Source of the DNA: Delftia tsuruhatensis
Lineage (GTDB): Bacteria; Pseudomonadota; Gammaproteobacteria; Burkholderiales; Burkholderiaceae_C
Direction: 5' to 3'
NCBI RefSeq assembly: GCF_903815225.1
Contig: NZ_LR813084.1
Coordinates: forward strand, 2,832,501-2,896,500
DNA: 64,000 nucleotides
The notes under the pieces are model-generated. The model did not search any database. It was not told the DNA's origin and saw only the letters and a program-made list of their open reading frames with translations. The stretch's first letter is position 1; each line of letters opens with the position of its first letter. Positions 1 through 10,733 of the stretch are shown piece by piece. A program made the translations under genes and the position numbers.

Positions 1-407
1 TTGTCGCGGATGAAGTCGATCTGGTCGTAGTTCATGTGGAACTGCAGCACGGTCTGCGGATGCCGGGCATGGAAGCGCGCCATGCGCGGCAGCAGCCAAT
101 GCATCAGCACCGAGGCCGAGCACGATAGCGTCAGCGGCCCGGGCTGCAGCTGCTCCAGGCTGGCATCGATGATGCCGAAGGCCGCGCCCAGCCCTTCGGC
201 CAGGCGCAGGCCCTCGGCCGTGGGCTCGCTGGCGTGGGCGGTGCGCCGCAAAAGAGCCATGCCCAGCGTGTCTTCCAGCGTCTTGATCTGGCGGCTCACG
301 GCGCCGTGCGTCACGCACAGTTCCTCGGCCGCCAGCGTCATGCTGCGCAGGCGCGCCACGGCCTCGAAGGTGTGCAGGGCATTGAGCGAGGGGCGTGGTG
401 TGGGCAT
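1..407 (-). CDS. LysR-family transcriptional regulator (partial, C-terminus outside window)
   Basis: The reverse strand from an ATG at 407 reads to the window edge without a stop, giving about 135 residues. Residues about 8-65 are a LysR winged helix-turn-helix (LNALHTFEAVARLRSMTLAA, then a recognition helix with VTHGAVSRQI and the LLRRT wing), followed by the linker helix and the start of the effector-binding domain (LTLSCSASVLMHWLLPR). The style resembles the GcvA-like subgroup. It is transcribed divergently from the MFS/apnO/RLP/kinase operon across a 237-bp gap that holds a LysR-like palindrome, so it is the natural candidate to control that operon and itself. The effector is not visible because most of the sensing domain is missing; a branched acid sugar or a pathway intermediate is my inference. 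Confidence 0.88.
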   Translation of the reverse strand, partial: MPTPRPSLNALHTFEAVARLRSMTLAAEELCVTHGAVSRQIKTLEDTLGMALLRRTAHASEPTAEGLRLAEGLGAAFGIIDASLEQLQPGPLTLSCSASVLMHWLLPRMARFHARHPQTVLQFHMNYDQIDFIRD

Positions 408-474
408 GGTGCTGGCCGGGTGGTGTGGGAGGCGATTCCTGCCGGACGCCGGCAGGTGTGGCGTTGCGGGCCGG

Positions 475-493
475 ATGTGATTTTTGCTCACAT
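475..493. promoter_or_regulatory. Palindromic LysR-type operator candidate
   Basis: ATGTGA-N7-TCACAT is a perfect 6-bp inverted repeat. It contains the T-N11-A spacing typical of LysR boxes (T at 478, A at 490). It lies between the divergent lysR (start 407) and the MFS gene (start 645). The half sites resemble CRP, but the 7-base spacer does not fit CRP, which uses 6. Confidence 0.5.
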
Positions 494-644
494 CGCGCGG
501 ACCACAAATCGTTTGTTGCCACAGGATGCCATCGATAGATTCCAGGTGTGAAAAACACAAGGCGGCGCAACCGGCCACTGCAGCCAATGCAGACGGTGAA
601 AACGGTGCAGCCAGCCCCTTCCTTCCAACAGGAGACAAAACACC

Positions 645-1994
645 ATGGACAACGCTGCACTGCAGTGCGTGGAGCGATCCGCGATCCGCAAGGTCTCGAT
701 ACGGCTCGTGCCGTTCATCGCCCTGATGTTCTTCATCAATTTCCTGGACCGCACGGCGATCTCGTTCGCCGGTCCCAACGGCATGGTCCGGGACCTGGCC
801 CTGAGCGCGGCCCAGTTCGGCTTTGCGGCCGGCATCTTCTTCGTGGGCTATATCCTGCTGGAGATTCCCAGCAACCTCGCCCTGCACCGGCTGGGCGCGC
901 GGCGCTGGCTGGCGCGCATCATGGTGACCTGGGGCATCGTGGCCCTGCTGTTCACCTGGGTGGGCAGCGCGCAGGAGCTGTATGTGCTGCGCTTTCTGCT
1001 GGGCGTGGCCGAGGCCGGGTTCTTCCCCGGTGCCATCCTCTACCTGAGCCTGTGGGTGCCGGCGCGCCACCGCAGCCGCATCCTGGCGCTGTTCTACCTG
1101 GCCCAGCCGCTGACCATCGTCGTCGGCGCGCCGCTGGCGGCCCTGCTCATAGGGGCCGACGGGCTGTGGGGGCTGCAGGGCTGGCGCATCATGTTCTTCG
1201 GCGTGGCCATTCCCGCCATCGCGGTCGGCGTGGCCGCCTGGTTCTATCTGGCCGACAGCCCCTCCCAGGCGCGCTGGCTGACGCCTGCAGAGAGCCGCTG
1301 GCTCACGGACGAGCTGGCCCGTGAGGACCAGGGCAAGCGCCAAGGCCAGGGCCATGGCGAGCAAGCCCGGCAGGCCCTGCGCAGCGGGCGGGTGTGGCTG
1401 CTGTCGCTGATCTACTTCGGCTTCATCTACGGGCTGTATGCGCTGGCCTTCTTCCTGCCGACCATCGTCGCCGGCTTCGAGAGCCGGTTCGGCACGCGCT
1501 TCGATGTGTTCGACAAGGGCCTGATCACCGCCATCCCCTACCTGCCTGCCGCCGCGGCGCTGTACCTGTGGAGCGCCGATGCCGCGCGGCGCGGCGTGCG
1601 GGCCTGGCATGTCGGCGTACCGGCCTTCGTGGGCGCGGCCAGCATTCCCCTGGCCCTGACCCTGCAATCGCCGGTGGCCACGGTGGCCTGCATCACGGTC
1701 ACGGCCTGCTCCATCTTCTCGGCACTGCCCAATTTCTGGGCCCTTCCCGTGCGCTTCCTGACCGGGGCGGGGGCGGCCGCCGGCATTGCGCTGATCAACA
1801 CCATCGGCAATCTCGCCGGCTTTGCCGCACCCTTCATCACGGGGGCGCTCAAGGACGCCACGGGCTCCTACCAACTGCCCATGCTGCTGGTGGGCGGGTG
1901 CATGGCCCTGTCGGGCGTGCTCATGTTCGCCATGCCTTCAAGGCGGCAGGGGGATGCGGGGTCTGCGCCAGACGCAGCGCAGGCCCGTGCCTGA
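645..1994 (+). CDS. MFS transporter, anion:cation symporter type
   Basis: A 449-residue inner-membrane permease with about 12 hydrophobic segments. The N-terminal pattern FLDRTAISFAGPNGM in the first helix and the loop with PSNLALHRLGARRWLARIMV are typical of the ACS subfamily, which carries organic anions such as phthalate, glucarate and other sugar acids. A central hydrophilic loop (REDQGKRQGQGHGEQ, near residue 230) separates the two six-helix halves. AGGAGA lies upstream of the ATG at 645. It is the first gene of an operon with an ApnO-like dehydrogenase, a RuBisCO-like protein and an acid-sugar kinase, so uptake of the acid sugar (proposed D-apionate) is the likely role. Substrate is inferred from context only. 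Confidence 0.85.
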   Translation: MDNAALQCVERSAIRKVSIRLVPFIALMFFINFLDRTAISFAGPNGMVRDLALSAAQFGFAAGIFFVGYILLEIPSNLALHRLGARRWLARIMVTWGIVALLFTWVGSAQELYVLRFLLGVAEAGFFPGAILYLSLWVPARHRSRILALFYLAQPLTIVVGAPLAALLIGADGLWGLQGWRIMFFGVAIPAIAVGVAAWFYLADSPSQARWLTPAESRWLTDELAREDQGKRQGQGHGEQARQALRSGRVWLLSLIYFGFIYGLYALAFFLPTIVAGFESRFGTRFDVFDKGLITAIPYLPAAAALYLWSADAARRGVRAWHVGVPAFVGAASIPLALTLQSPVATVACITVTACSIFSALPNFWALPVRFLTGAGAAAGIALINTIGNLAGFAAPFITGALKDATGSYQLPMLLVGGCMALSGVLMFAMPSRRQGDAGSAPDAAQARA

Positions 1995-2022
1995 ACGCGT
2001 TTTTTCAAGGGAGACATCAACG

Positions 2023-2853
2023 ATGACCGCAAGGATTGCCCTGTTCGGGGCGGGTGGAAAGATGGGCGTGCGCCTGGCGCGCAACCTGCTCAAGACGGAT
2101 TACCGCGTGGCCCACGTGGAGGTGGGAGAGGCCGGGCGCCAGCGCTTGCGCGAGGAGCTGGGCCTGGAGTGCGTGGACGCGGACGCCGCGCTGGAGGGAG
2201 TGGACGTGGTCATCCTGGCCGTGCCCGACACGCTGATCGGCCGCATCGCCGCCGAAATCGCGCCCCGGCTGCGCCCCGGCACCATGGTGATGACGCTGGA
2301 CGCGGCCGCGCCCTTTGCCGGCCACCTGCCCGACAGGCCGGACCTGGTGTACTTCGTGGCCCATCCCTGCCACCCCACCATCTACAACGACGAGACCACG
2401 CCCGAGGCGCGGCGCGACTACTTTGGCGGCGGTGCGGCCAAACAGTCCATCACCAGCGCGCTCATGCAGGGGCCGGAAGAGGCCTTCGACCTGGGCGAGG
2501 ACATCGCCAAGGCCATCTATGCGCCCATCCTGCGCTCCTACCGGCTCACGGTGGAGCAGATGGCGCTGCTGGAGCCCGGCCTGTCGGAGACCGTCTGCGC
2601 CACGCTGCTGTCGGTGATGCGCGAGGCCATGGACGAGACCGTGCGCCGGGGCGTGCCCCCTGACTGCGCACGCGACTTCCTGCTGGGCCACATGAACATC
2701 CTGGGCGCCGTGATCTTCAACGAGATCCCGGGCGCCTTCTCGGACGCCTGCAACAAGGCCATCACCCACGGCAAGCCCCGCCTGATGCGCGACGACTGGC
2801 TGCAGGTTTTCGACCGCGACGAGATCGCGCAAAGCATCCAGCGGATCACCTGA
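2023..2853 (+). CDS. apnO: D-apionate oxidoisomerase-like NAD-dependent dehydrogenase (PGDH_C family)
   Basis: A 276-residue protein. Residues 1-100 form a Rossmann fold with GAGGKMG at 9-15 and VILAVPD further on. The C-terminal half matches the phosphogluconate-dehydrogenase-like C-terminal family (VAHPCHPTIYNDE, FGGGAAKQSITSALMQGPEE, GHMNILGAVIFNEIPGAFSD). From memory this is the family of ApnO, which turns D-apionate into 3-oxo-isoapionate with NAD+. I placed the start at ATG 2023 because AAGGGAGA precedes it and the longer reading frame runs through the MFS gene. Its stop overlaps the RLP start by one base (TGATG), implying translational coupling. The exact substrate is inferred from the neighbours; another 3-keto acid-sugar dehydrogenase is possible. 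Confidence 0.72.
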   Translation: MTARIALFGAGGKMGVRLARNLLKTDYRVAHVEVGEAGRQRLREELGLECVDADAALEGVDVVILAVPDTLIGRIAAEIAPRLRPGTMVMTLDAAAPFAGHLPDRPDLVYFVAHPCHPTIYNDETTPEARRDYFGGGAAKQSITSALMQGPEEAFDLGEDIAKAIYAPILRSYRLTVEQMALLEPGLSETVCATLLSVMREAMDETVRRGVPPDCARDFLLGHMNILGAVIFNEIPGAFSDACNKAITHGKPRLMRDDWLQVFDRDEIAQSIQRIT

Positions 2854-4151
2854 TGAGCAGGCTCCATCCCGCACCAACTGCCGACCGCGCCACTGCCGCA
2901 CAGGAACGCCTGCATGCCAGCTACTGGCTGGAAACCGGCGACGACCCCGAGCGTGCGGCCCTGGCCATTGCCGGCGAACAGTCCAGCGGCACCTTCGTGG
3001 CCCTGCCCGGCGAGACGCCCGAGCTGCGCGAGCGCGCCGGTGCCCGCGTCGAGCGCATCGAGCTGCTGGACGAGGCCGAGGCGCCCAGCCTGCCCGGCGC
3101 CATGGCGCCCGCGCAGGGCGGGCGTTACCGGCGCTGCAGGCTGCAACTGTCCTGGCCCATGGGCAACCTCGGCCCCTCGCTCCCCAACCTGTTGTCCACC
3201 GTGGCGGGCAATCTGTTCGAGCTGCGCCAGGTCTCGGGGCTGCGGCTCACGGGGCTGGGGCTGCCGGCGTCCTTTGCCCAGGCTTATCCGGGCCCGGCCT
3301 TCGGCATCGCGGGCACACGGCGGCTGGCCGGCGTGGCGCAGGGGCCGCTGGTGGGCACCATCATCAAGCCCAGCGTGGGCCTGTCGCCCGAAGAGACCGC
3401 CTTGCAGGTGCGCCAGTTGCTGGACGCCGGCATCGACTTCATCAAGGACGACGAACTGCAGGCCGACGGCCCGCATTGCCCGTTCGAGCAGCGCGTGCGC
3501 GCCGTCATGCGCGAAGTGCGCGCGGCGGCCGAGCGCACCGGCCGCAAGGCCATGGTGGCCTTCAACCTGACGGGCGACCTGGACCAGATGCGGCGCCGCC
3601 ACGACCTGGTGCTGGCCGAGGGCGGCACCTGCATCATGGTCTGCCTGCAGTCCGTGGGCCTGGTGGGCGTGCATGCGCTGCGGCTGCATGCCCAACTGCC
3701 CATCCACGGCCACCGCGCGGGCTGGGGCTATCTGACGCGCTGCCCGCAACTGGGCTGGGACTATGCGCCCTGGCAGATGCTGTGGCGCCTGGCCGGCGTT
3801 GACCATCTGCATGTCAATGGCCTGCGCAACAAATTCAGCGAGCCCGACGACAGCGTGATCGCCGCCGCCCGGGCCGTGCTGGCCGGCCTGTGGGCGGACG
3901 CACCCCTGCAGGCCATGCCCGTGTTCAGCTCGGGCCAGACCGGGCTGCAGGCACATGACACCTTCGCCGCGCTGGGCTGCGCTGATCTCATCCACACTGT
4001 GGGCGGAGGCATCTTCGGTCACCCGGATGGCGTGGCCGCTGGCGTGCAGGCGCTGCGCGAGTCCTGGAGCGCGGCCCTGCAGGGCCAGCCCCTGACCGAG
4101 CGCGCGGTGCACAGCCCGGCCCTGCGCCGGGCCCTGGAGTTCTGGCGATGA
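2853..4151 (+). CDS. RuBisCO-like protein (type IV), probable 3-oxo-isoapionate-4-phosphate decarboxylase or transcarboxylase
   Basis: A 432-residue homologue of the RuBisCO large subunit. Visible equivalents of RuBisCO residues are K172 in GTIIKPS (K175), the metal-binding carbamate site K198, D200 and E201 in DFIKDDE (K201/D203/E204), H287 in GHRAG (H294), H320 (H327), K327 in a loop-6-like segment (K334), S359/S360 (S379) and the glycine run at 384-386. The second lysine of the KPK motif (K177) is serine at 174, so CO2 fixation is unlikely. In D-apionate pathways the RLPs OiaX (decarboxylase) and OiaT (transcarboxylase/hydrolase) act on 3-oxo-isoapionate 4-phosphate. OiaT gives 3-phosphoglycerate plus glycolate. 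No tetrulose-phosphate isomerases lie nearby, which mildly favours OiaT. The neighbours are an ApnO-like enzyme and a DUF1537 kinase, with overlaps of 1 and 4 bases. Confidence 0.78.
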   Translation: MSRLHPAPTADRATAAQERLHASYWLETGDDPERAALAIAGEQSSGTFVALPGETPELRERAGARVERIELLDEAEAPSLPGAMAPAQGGRYRRCRLQLSWPMGNLGPSLPNLLSTVAGNLFELRQVSGLRLTGLGLPASFAQAYPGPAFGIAGTRRLAGVAQGPLVGTIIKPSVGLSPEETALQVRQLLDAGIDFIKDDELQADGPHCPFEQRVRAVMREVRAAAERTGRKAMVAFNLTGDLDQMRRRHDLVLAEGGTCIMVCLQSVGLVGVHALRLHAQLPIHGHRAGWGYLTRCPQLGWDYAPWQMLWRLAGVDHLHVNGLRNKFSEPDDSVIAAARAVLAGLWADAPLQAMPVFSSGQTGLQAHDTFAALGCADLIHTVGGGIFGHPDGVAAGVQALRESWSAALQGQPLTERAVHSPALRRALEFWR

Positions 4152-5551
4152 GGGCGGCGCCGTCACCTCCCCAGGGCTTGCCGCCGGGCCTGCTGCTGTC
4201 CTACTACGGCGACGACTTCACGGGGTCCACCGATGCCATGCAGGCGCTGGCGGCGGCGGGCCTGCCTACCGTGCTGTGCCTGCGCCCACCCACACCGCAA
4301 CTGCTGGACCGCTTTCCGGACGTGCGCTGCGTGGGGCTGGCTGGCGATGCGCGCGGGCGCGGCACGGACTGGATGGAGCGTGAACTGCCAGCCGCCTTTG
4401 CCAATTTGGCCGCGCTGGGCGCGCCGCTGCTGCACTACAAGGTCTGCTCCACCTTCGACTCCTCGCCGTCCATCGGCTCCATAGGGCGAGCCATCGACCT
4501 GGGCGCGCCGCTGATGCCGGGGCACTGGGTGCCGCTCATCGTGGGCGTGCCCTCGCTGGGGCGCTACCAGGTGTTCGGCAACCTGTTTGCCGTGGCCGGT
4601 GGCACGGGACACCGGCTGGACCGGCACCCCACCATGGCGCGCCACCCGGTCACGCCCATGGACGAGGCCGACGTGCGCCTGCACCTGGCGCGGCAGACTG
4701 GGCGCCGGCTGGCGCTCATCGACATGCTGCAACTGGGCGAGGGCAGGGCGGTGGAGCGCCTGCAGGCGCTGCTGGCGGACGGCGCGCCGCCCGTGGTGGC
4801 CATCGATGTGCTGGACGAGCAGACCTTGCAGGAGGCCGGCCGCCTGGTCTGGGAGCAGCGCGGCGCGGGCCTGTTCTGTGCCGCTTCGTCGGGCCTGCAG
4901 TACGCGCTGATCGCCTACTGGCGCGCATGCGGCTGGCTGCCGGCGGCCCATGCGCTGCCGCCGGCACCGGCCGTGCCGGTGGTCGCCGCCGTCAGCGGCA
5001 GTTGCTCGCCGGTGACGGCGGCGCAGATCGCCTGGGCGCGGGACCAGGGCTTTCATGTCCAGCGGCTGGACCTGTCCCGGGTGCTGGACCCCACGGACCC
5101 TGCGGCCTGCGATGCCGAGGTGCAGCGCGCCGTGGGCGCCGCCGTGCAGGCGCTGGCGCAGGGGCGCAGCGCCATCGTCCACAGTGCCGAAGGGCCCGAT
5201 GATCCGGCCGTGCGGGGTTTCGAGGCCATGGCCTCGGCCGCCGGGCTGTCCCGGGCGGCCGCCGCGCGCCAGGTGGGCCGGGCGCTGGCGGCCGCCATGC
5301 GCGGCATGCTGGCCGCCAGCCGGGTGCGGCGGGTGGTGGTGGCCGGTGGCGACAGCTCCGGCGAGGTGGCCGGGGCGCTGGGCATCGATGCGCTGCAGGT
5401 GCAAGCCGCCCTGGTGCCGGGCGCGCCGCTGTGCCGCGCATATTCCAGCGACCCTGCCGTCGATGGCCTGGAGATCGTGCTCAAGGGCGGGCAGATGGGC
5501 GCGGCTTCGTTCTTCGGCGCGGTGCGCGCCGGCCGCGCGCTGGCGGACTGA
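4148..5551 (+). CDS. oiaK: Four-carbon acid sugar kinase family protein (DUF1537), probable 3-oxo-isoapionate kinase
   Basis: A 467-residue two-domain kinase. The N-terminal domain carries [11 protein letters not shown] (about 19-29) and the segment [16 protein letters not shown]; the C-terminal nucleotide-binding domain carries [14 protein letters not shown] (about 395-408) and LKGGQMGA (about 445-452). These are the hallmarks of the DUF1537 family, which phosphorylates tetronates, 3-oxo-tetronates and, as OiaK, 3-oxo-isoapionate. The ATG at 4148 overlaps the RLP stop (ATGA), so the two are co-translated. In the proposed pathway it makes the phosphorylated substrate of the RLP. A tetronate kinase (OtnK/DtnK type) is the main alternative, but those usually sit with a class II aldolase and an OtnI-type isomerase, neither of which is here. 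Confidence 0.75.
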   Translation: MRAAPSPPQGLPPGLLLSYYGDDFTGSTDAMQALAAAGLPTVLCLRPPTPQLLDRFPDVRCVGLAGDARGRGTDWMERELPAAFANLAALGAPLLHYKVCSTFDSSPSIGSIGRAIDLGAPLMPGHWVPLIVGVPSLGRYQVFGNLFAVAGGTGHRLDRHPTMARHPVTPMDEADVRLHLARQTGRRLALIDMLQLGEGRAVERLQALLADGAPPVVAIDVLDEQTLQEAGRLVWEQRGAGLFCAASSGLQYALIAYWRACGWLPAAHALPPAPAVPVVAAVSGSCSPVTAAQIAWARDQGFHVQRLDLSRVLDPTDPAACDAEVQRAVGAAVQALAQGRSAIVHSAEGPDDPAVRGFEAMASAAGLSRAAAARQVGRALAAAMRGMLAASRVRRVVVAGGDSSGEVAGALGIDALQVQAALVPGAPLCRAYSSDPAVDGLEIVLKGGQMGAASFFGAVRAGRALAD

Positions 5552-5581
5552 GGGGGTGGCCCGGCTTGCGCGAGGGAGGAT

Positions 5582-5610
5582 GGGGCAATCCTATAATGCC
5601 GGATTGCCCC
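5582..5610 (+). promoter_or_regulatory. alaS promoter -10 box inside a perfect 10-bp inverted repeat
   Basis: GGGGCAATCC (5582-5591) and its exact reverse complement GGATTGCCCC (5601-5610) flank a 9-base centre, TATAATGCC. The centre contains a consensus -10 hexamer at 5592-5597. The only -35-like hexamer, TTGCGC at 5566-5571, has a long 20-bp spacer. Transcription would begin near 5604, inside the right arm, about 50 bases before the alaS ATG. In E. coli alanyl-tRNA synthetase represses its own gene by binding a palindrome that flanks the transcription start, so this element is a good operator candidate. Confidence 0.7.
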
Positions 5611-5654
5611 TCGGGGACAGCGCCTTGCGCGGGCGCTCCGAACTCCTAGACACC

Positions 5655-8279
<2,625 letters not shown>

Positions 8280-8322
8280 TCCTGCAACTGCAAGCGGCAG
8301 ATGGTTCCTGCTGCCAGGACTG

Positions 8323-8357
8323 CAAGACGCCCCGGTGAGCCCCACCGGGGCGTCTTG
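8323..8357 (+). terminator. Hairpin terminator after alaS
   Basis: A perfect 15-bp stem (8323-8337 with 8343-8357) with a 5-base loop lies 43 bases after the alaS stop. The right arm ends in TCTTG rather than a long T-run, so efficiency as an intrinsic terminator is uncertain. It argues that the next gene starts downstream of it. Confidence 0.7.
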
Positions 8358-8372
8358 CCGTGGGCGCTGCGC

Positions 8373-9461
8373 ATGGCCTGCCTGCTGGGCTTTGGCCTGC
8401 TGGCGCAGCCGCCCGCAGCCTTTGCGCAGAGCGTGGTCTTCATCAACCCCGGCCGCTCCGATGAGCGCTATTGGACCACGGTCAGCGAGGCCATGCAGGA
8501 TGCGGCCCGCAGCCTGGGCATGCAATTGCAGGTGCGCTACGCACAGCGCGACCACCTGGCTCCCATCGAGATCGCCCGCCAGATCGCGGCCTTGCCCAAG
8601 GTCCAGAGGCCGCGCTACGTGGTGTTCACCAACGACTACAGCGTGGCGCCGGAGATCCTGCGCACGCTGGAGATGGCGGGCATAGACAGCTTCATGGCCT
8701 TCAGCGGCGTGCCCGAGGCCCTGCGCGGTCAGACCGGCGTGGCACGCGAGCGCTTTCGCCATTGGCTGGGCAGCCTGGAGCCCGGAGCCGAGGAGGCCGG
8801 CTATCTGACGGCCAGGTCGCTGATCGCCAGCGCGCGCGCCTCGGGGGTGGCGCGGGGAGGGGATGGCCGGCTTCACATGGTGGCCATTGCAGGAGATCGC
8901 TCCACGCCGTCTTCCGTGGAGCGCAATGCCGGCATGCGGCGTGCCGCGGCGGAGGCCGGCGACGTGGTGCTGCGCCAGGAAGTCTTTGGCGAATGGCGCC
9001 GCGAGCGCGCACAGCAGCAGGCGGGCGTGCTGTTTCAGCGCTATCCCGAGGTGCGCCTGGTCTGGGCGGGCAATGACGAGATGGCCTTTGGCGCCATGCA
9101 GGCCTGGCGCGAACGCGGCGGCACGCCGGGGCGCGATGCGCTCTTCAGCGCCATCAACTCCTCGGCCGCAGCCATGACGGCCTTGCGTGCGGGTGAACTG
9201 TCGGCACTGGCGGGTGGCCATTTCCTGACGGGAGCCTGGGCGCTGGTGATGCTGTACGACCACGCCCACGGGACCGACTTCGCCTCCGAGGGACTGGAGC
9301 AGATACGGCCCATGTTCACCCTGCTGGACAAGTCACAGATCGACCGCTACGAGCGGCGCATCAGCGCACCGCTGGCGCCGCTGGACTTTCGCCGCTACAG
9401 CAAGCACCTCAATCCCGGGCTGGGCCGCTACGGCTTCGAGCTCAAGCATCTGCTGCGTTGA
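8373..9461 (+). CDS. Periplasmic sugar-type binding protein paired with a diguanylate cyclase
   Basis: From ATG 8373 the protein has 362 residues and begins with a cleavable signal peptide (MACLLGFGLLAQPPAAFAQS). I chose this start because earlier in-frame codons lie in the alaS terminator; TTG 8355 is an alternative. The mature part is a type I periplasmic binding fold (SVVFINPGRSDERYWTTVSEA, later VWAGNDEMAFGAMQAWRERG), as in ABC sugar receptors. No ABC permease or ATPase lies nearby; the next gene, overlapping or 8 bases on, is a membrane GGDEF protein with a periplasmic domain. The likely job is ligand sensing for c-di-GMP synthesis rather than transport. The ligand is unknown. Confidence 0.75.
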   Translation: MACLLGFGLLAQPPAAFAQSVVFINPGRSDERYWTTVSEAMQDAARSLGMQLQVRYAQRDHLAPIEIARQIAALPKVQRPRYVVFTNDYSVAPEILRTLEMAGIDSFMAFSGVPEALRGQTGVARERFRHWLGSLEPGAEEAGYLTARSLIASARASGVARGGDGRLHMVAIAGDRSTPSSVERNAGMRRAAAEAGDVVLRQEVFGEWRRERAQQQAGVLFQRYPEVRLVWAGNDEMAFGAMQAWRERGGTPGRDALFSAINSSAAAMTALRAGELSALAGGHFLTGAWALVMLYDHAHGTDFASEGLEQIRPMFTLLDKSQIDRYERRISAPLAPLDFRRYSKHLNPGLGRYGFELKHLLR

Positions 9462-9469
9462 GCCTGCGC

Positions 9470-10714
9470 ATGCCCCGCTTCCGCTCGATTGCCTCCTTGC
9501 TGATCCTGCGCATCATCCTGCTGGCTGTCGCCTGCATGCTGGTGTTCGGTGGTGCACATGCCTGGTGGGAGTACCGCAAGGGCCAGCAGGAATTTCGCCA
9601 CTCGATGCAGACATGGGTGTCCAACAGCATGATCGCGCTGTCCGCCGCGCTCTGGGATATCGACCCGGCCATGGTCCGTGAGCAGGTGCAATGGCTGGGC
9701 GGGCTGCCCCTGGTGGGGCATGTGCAGTTGCGTGTCACCTCCACGGGCCAGTTGTACGAGGCCGGCGACCCGGTGGAGGGACGGGCCCCCGCCTTGTCGA
9801 TGCCGGTTCCTCCGCCAAGGCACAGCCATTCCCGATTGCCGCTCGGTGAGCTGCAGGTCTGGGAAAACCGCGGATATTACCTGGAAGTGCTACGCGACTC
9901 CACGCTGCGGGTGCTGCTGGGCTATGCCTTGTTCACCGCCCTGGTCTGCCTGATGGTGGCCTGGGTGATGCGCCGGGAGCTGCGCCAGCCCTTGCAGCAG
10001 ATCGCGCGGTTTGCGTCCCGCCTCAAGCCCAACGAGCTTTCGCGCCCGCTGGTGCTGGACAGGCCGGTGCGTGCACAGCGCGATGAGATCGATCTGGTCG
10101 TTCTGGGCTTCACCCAGCTCCAGCACGACCTGCGCGGCCACATCGAGCACCTGGACCTGCTGGTGGCCCAGCGCACCGGCCAGCTGCAGTCGCTGGTCGA
10201 GGAGGTCAGGCGCATGTCATTGACCGATGCGCTGACCGGTTGCCACAACCGCCGTGCAATGGACGAACGCCTGTCGGCCGAGGTGGCGCAAAGCCACGCG
10301 TACGGCGAGGCGCTGAGTGTCATGTTCGTGGACGTGGACCATTTCAAGCAGGTCAACGACACGCACGGGCACGCGGCGGGCGACGCCGTGCTGCGCGAGG
10401 TGGCGCTGCGCTGCCGCAGCGGGCTGGCGGCGCCGGTCCAGTGGATGGCGCGCTATGGCGGGGAGGAGTTCCTCCTCGTGCTGCCCCGGCTCGAGGCTGG
10501 TGCAGCCGGGCACCTGGCCCGGCAACTGCGCGAGTCCATCCGCGCAGCTCCCATGCAGGTCAATGCGCTGGAGCTGGAGGTGACCGCCAGCTTCGGCGTT
10601 GCGCAGTTGAAGGCGGGCGAGCAGGTGCAGGAACTGCTGCAGCGTGCCGATGCCATGCTCTATGAGGCCAAGCACCGCGGCCGCGACCGTGTGTGCGTGG
10701 ATGATCGCGTCTAG
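9470..10714 (+). CDS. Membrane diguanylate cyclase with periplasmic sensor domain
   Basis: A 414-residue inner-membrane protein (418 if TTG 9458 is used, which would overlap the upstream stop). A transmembrane helix near residues 8-28 and another near 140-160 bracket a periplasmic domain of about 110 residues. A short HAMP-like linker (RELRQPLQQIARFASRL) and a coiled segment follow. The GGDEF domain starts at SLTDALTGCHNRRAMDERL and has the active-site signature RYGGEEF; an inhibitory RxxD site is not present five residues upstream. It should make c-di-GMP from two GTP in response to the neighbouring periplasmic binding protein. The pairing resembles the NspS/MbaA logic, though the enzymes differ. 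Confidence 0.87.
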   Translation: MPRFRSIASLLILRIILLAVACMLVFGGAHAWWEYRKGQQEFRHSMQTWVSNSMIALSAALWDIDPAMVREQVQWLGGLPLVGHVQLRVTSTGQLYEAGDPVEGRAPALSMPVPPPRHSHSRLPLGELQVWENRGYYLEVLRDSTLRVLLGYALFTALVCLMVAWVMRRELRQPLQQIARFASRLKPNELSRPLVLDRPVRAQRDEIDLVVLGFTQLQHDLRGHIEHLDLLVAQRTGQLQSLVEEVRRMSLTDALTGCHNRRAMDERLSAEVAQSHAYGEALSVMFVDVDHFKQVNDTHGHAAGDAVLREVALRCRSGLAAPVQWMARYGGEEFLLVLPRLEAGAAGHLARQLRESIRAAPMQVNALELEVTASFGVAQLKAGEQVQELLQRADAMLYEAKHRGRDRVCVDDRV

Positions 10715-10733
10715 AGCGACGCGGGGCCGGGGG

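Noticed and set aside
475-493. CRP-like site
   Set aside because: The half sites fit but the spacer is 7, not 6, and no CRP-type context exists; a LysR box fits better.
2538-4166. A 542-codon open frame on the minus strand
   Set aside because: It is the antisense shadow of the RLP gene with no recognisable domains.
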